A stretch of DNA of 14,980 bases, from the NCBI GenBank assembly GCA_036796755.1, contig DAIRCJ010000034.1, positions 1 through 14,980 on the forward strand, read 5' to 3'. Under the pieces are notes generated by a model. That model was not told where the DNA came from, ran no database searches, and was given only the letters and a program-made list of their open reading frames with translations. The DNA is from CALKMS01 sp036796755 (lineage in GTDB: Bacteria; Actinomycetota; Aquicultoria; SKW223; CALKMS01). The position numbers and the translations under genes were made by a program. Below, in pieces: positions 13,259 to 14,980 of this stretch (position 1 is its first letter; every line of letters begins with the position of its first letter).

Positions 13259-13447
13259 ATGGCTATAGAAGAAAAAGAGATAATGACTTTTAAGCAAGTA
13301 GCAGAATATTTACAGATGAGCACATCTTCAATTTACAAGATGGCTCAGACAGGTAAAATTCCTGCTTATAAGGTTGGTAGGCAGTGGAGATTTAAAAAAG
13401 AAGAAATTGATGCATGGGTTAAAAAAAATTGCAAGGGAAAAAGGTAA
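13259..13447 (+). CDS. Excisionase-family helix-turn-helix DNA-binding protein
   Basis: A 62-residue protein from the ATG at 13259. An upstream extension of the same frame to 13208 would overlap the promoter's -10 and is rejected; a further ATG at 13283 is possible. The body is a MerR/excisionase-type HTH: MTFKQVAEYLQMSTSSIYKM, then AQTGKIPAYKVGRQWRFKKE and EIDAWVKK, an almost textbook HTH_17 domain, which binds DNA by a winged helix-turn-helix. Single-domain proteins of this kind serve as phage or transposon excision factors, or as small regulators of defence and mobile operons. AAAAGGA precedes the ATG closely. It is followed after ten bases by the DUF4338 gene. Role here is inferred: autoregulator of the cassette or a relic of its mobility. 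Confidence 0.88.
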   Translation: MAIEEKEIMTFKQVAEYLQMSTSSIYKMAQTGKIPAYKVGRQWRFKKEEIDAWVKKNCKGKR

Positions 13448-13457
13448 AAATAAAAAA

Positions 13458-14597
13458 ATGAAACTAAACCAATATCAAAGAAAACTCCGAGAACAAATCA
13501 TTCACGTCTTAAAAGAACAAGGATTTAAAATAAATCCTCATGTGAGGCCAAAGGGATGCAGTAAAATAACGTATCGCAGAATTCAACAAAAGGCAAGGTT
13601 TGAGCAACTATCTTTGCATAAAAATTTTTTAATAGATTCCGTCAGGAAAGTGAAAAATTATTGTAGAGATGGTTCTGAAATCATCCCTGAGAGGATTTCT
13701 TTAGAATTAAGAGAGGTTCAACCAGATTCTTTTGAAGAAATTTTATTTAGATGGTGGAATTTAATCTGGTGGAGTATACCATACCAACGCTCATACGGTC
13801 GCCAGATGAGATTTTTATTATGGGATACAACACATGAGGCGCCCTTTGGTTTGATCTGTTTACAAAGTCCTGTGCTTAAAATGTCTGTTCGCGATAATTA
13901 CCTTGGAATTCCTAAAGAGGAATTAGATATATGGGTAAATAAATCATTGAATGCTCAACGAGTTGGTGCTTTACCACCGTACAATGAATTATTGGGAGGG
14001 AAAATGGTTGCCCTTACTCTGACCTGCAATGAAATAAGAGAAGCTTATAGGAGAAAATACAAAAATTATATATCAATCATTAAAGGAAGAAAACTAAAAC
14101 CAGAACTCTTATTTATTACTACTACAAGTGCATTTGGAAAAAGCAGTCTATACAATCGCTTGAAATATAATGGTGAGGTTGTGGCTGAGTGTTTAGGTTA
14201 TACACAAGGTTCTGGAACATTTCATATTCCAGAAAAGTTATATGAAGAACTTCTTGAATTCTTGAAAAATAAAGGAATTGATGTAGCAAGGGGATGTGGA
14301 CACGGTCCATCAAGAAAACTTAAACTAATAAGTCTTGGTTTAAAATATCTTGGATTATCTAAATTTGAATACCATGGAATTAAACGAGAGTTCTATCTGT
14401 TTCCTCTTGCGAAAAATTTAAAAGATGTTATTCAGAAAAAACAGAAACCTGAGTGGTTTGACCGTCCTTTTAATAATTTATCGGATTACTGGAAAGAACG
14501 ATGGGCTATACCAAGAGCAGAAAGAATGCCTGAATGGAAAAATTTTAATACCAATAATTTCTTAAAAAAGACAGAAAGAATGTTGAAGGAGCTATAA
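13458..14597 (+). CDS. DUF4338 (DruA-like) protein
   Basis: A 379-residue protein. I start it at the ATG at 13458, ten bases after the HTH gene; the frame extends upstream to 13374 only by overlapping that gene out of frame. It resembles DUF4338, the domain of DruA in Druantia anti-phage systems, whose activity is not established. Matching features: FGLICLQSPVLKMSVRDNYL (130-149, with the R-D pair), ALPPYNELLGGKMVALTLTC (171-190, with the GGK core), ITTTSAFGKSSLYNRLKYNG (220-239), and LGYTQGSGTFHIPEKLYEEL (246-265). The first 100 residues are basic and helical. The C-terminal 120 residues have many aromatic and basic residues (PEWFDRPFNNLSDYWKERW). Stand-alone DUF4338 genes also occur near mobile elements. 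Base composition is AT-richer than the left part of the window. Family call is from motif memory. Confidence 0.72.
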   Translation: MKLNQYQRKLREQIIHVLKEQGFKINPHVRPKGCSKITYRRIQQKARFEQLSLHKNFLIDSVRKVKNYCRDGSEIIPERISLELREVQPDSFEEILFRWWNLIWWSIPYQRSYGRQMRFLLWDTTHEAPFGLICLQSPVLKMSVRDNYLGIPKEELDIWVNKSLNAQRVGALPPYNELLGGKMVALTLTCNEIREAYRRKYKNYISIIKGRKLKPELLFITTTSAFGKSSLYNRLKYNGEVVAECLGYTQGSGTFHIPEKLYEELLEFLKNKGIDVARGCGHGPSRKLKLISLGLKYLGLSKFEYHGIKREFYLFPLAKNLKDVIQKKQKPEWFDRPFNNLSDYWKERWAIPRAERMPEWKNFNTNNFLKKTERMLKEL

Positions 14598-14980
14598 ATG
14601 GAGAAGGGCGAACAAACTCCTTTTGCTGAATTGCCAGAGGCTTTAGTGGAAGAGATGCTTTCACAAAGTGAAAATATTGGTATAAGGCTTTTCGAATCTT
14701 TTAAGGAAATTCAAGACAATAAAGCTAAAATGCGAACGCAATTACAAGAGCAGAATCTCTTGAAACAAGATACAGAACTTGGATATCCAGATATACCAAC
14801 GACTTGTGGTGTAGATGGTTCTTATGCGGTTGAGAAGCTTTTAGCAACTGATTTTGCTGCTTGTGCAGCCGTTGCAATTGAAGGATTAACGCCACCTTCT
14901 GAAAGGAGATACTGGGAGAAGCCTTATCACAGAGTATTTATTCATCCAGAAAAGCATGACCCAGATACAGGCACAGTTAT
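14598..14980 (+). CDS. NurA-like nuclease (3'-truncated by window edge)
   Basis: The ATG at 14598 directly abuts the stop of the DUF4338 gene and has AAGGAG six bases upstream, a strong start. The frame stays open to the window end: 127 residues visible. After an N-terminal helical region (residues 1-62, charged, coiled-coil-like) comes TTCGVDGSYAVEKLLATDFA, where VDGS (72-75, D73) matches the first metal-binding motif of NurA, a 5'-3' nuclease on single- and double-stranded DNA that works with the hexameric ATPase HerA in archaeal and some bacterial end resection. The following AACAAVAIEGL fits the beta strand after it. The other catalytic residues would be past the edge, so activity cannot be judged. 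Neighbouring DUF4338 suggests a defence or DNA-processing cassette, probably continuing with a HerA-like ATPase. Confidence 0.68.
   Translation, partial: MEKGEQTPFAELPEALVEEMLSQSENIGIRLFESFKEIQDNKAKMRTQLQEQNLLKQDTELGYPDIPTTCGVDGSYAVEKLLATDFAACAAVAIEGLTPPSERRYWEKPYHRVFIHPEKHDPDTGTV

Noticed and set aside
13374..13457. Upstream extension of the DUF4338 gene
   Set aside because: It runs out of frame through the HTH gene and encodes a lysine-rich stretch; the ATG at 13458 follows that gene's stop by ten bases.

Overview
The window is bacterial DNA. Nearly every base from 1 to about 12,630 is coding, with genes packed by 1-, 4- and 8-base overlaps. Division genes sepF, yggT and divIVA beside pgeF and yggS are the classic ylm-type cluster of Gram-positive-like lineages (Bacillota, Actinomycetota and some deep-branching phyla). 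The proC and yggU neighbours recall proteobacterial order. I cannot name the species. Moderate GC and very short spacers would suit an anaerobic or thermophilic lineage, but that is a guess.

Layout. (1) 1-1026 (+) is the 3' part of a GAF-GGDEF diguanylate cyclase; it converges with and overlaps (2). (2) 1001-10428 (-) is one long co-directional run, read from high to low coordinates: small zinc-finger-like protein, pgeF, pstS, pstC, pstA, pstB, phoU, yggS, sepF, proC, yggT, divIVA, yggU, then an eRF1-like protein after an 80-base gap. The high-affinity phosphate transporter and its regulator PhoU sit inside what is normally a contiguous ylmD-ylmE-ylmF-ylmG-divIVA division cluster. (3) 10520-12095 (+) holds two overlapping membrane-protein genes that together look like a CcmF heme-attachment protein cut in two, with a degenerate WWD motif but all four expected histidines. 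(4) 12064-12632 (-) is an ArsR-type repressor followed by a monothiol thioredoxin-fold protein. It has a clear promoter, a perfect 20-base palindrome and a probable terminator buried inside the opposing ccmF-like gene.

(5) 12,633-13,258 is a long gene-poor stretch: the ArsR promoter, three evenly spaced dyads, a block I cannot identify, an intrinsic terminator and a consensus sigma-70 promoter. (6) From that promoter to the end, the DNA becomes visibly AT-richer and holds a three-gene (+) cassette: an excisionase-type HTH protein, a DUF4338 (DruA-like) protein, and the start of a NurA-like nuclease running off the edge. This accessory cassette, probably horizontally acquired, is the best candidate for a poorly described system, plausibly anti-phage defence or DNA-end processing. 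NurA is usually partnered with a HerA ATPase, which would be expected just past the window.

Working together: the long minus operon links phosphate uptake and signalling, PLP and proline metabolism, cell division and possibly translation rescue. The CcmF halves, monothiol protein and ArsR regulator form a redox/cytochrome neighbourhood. The right edge is a separate accessory island.
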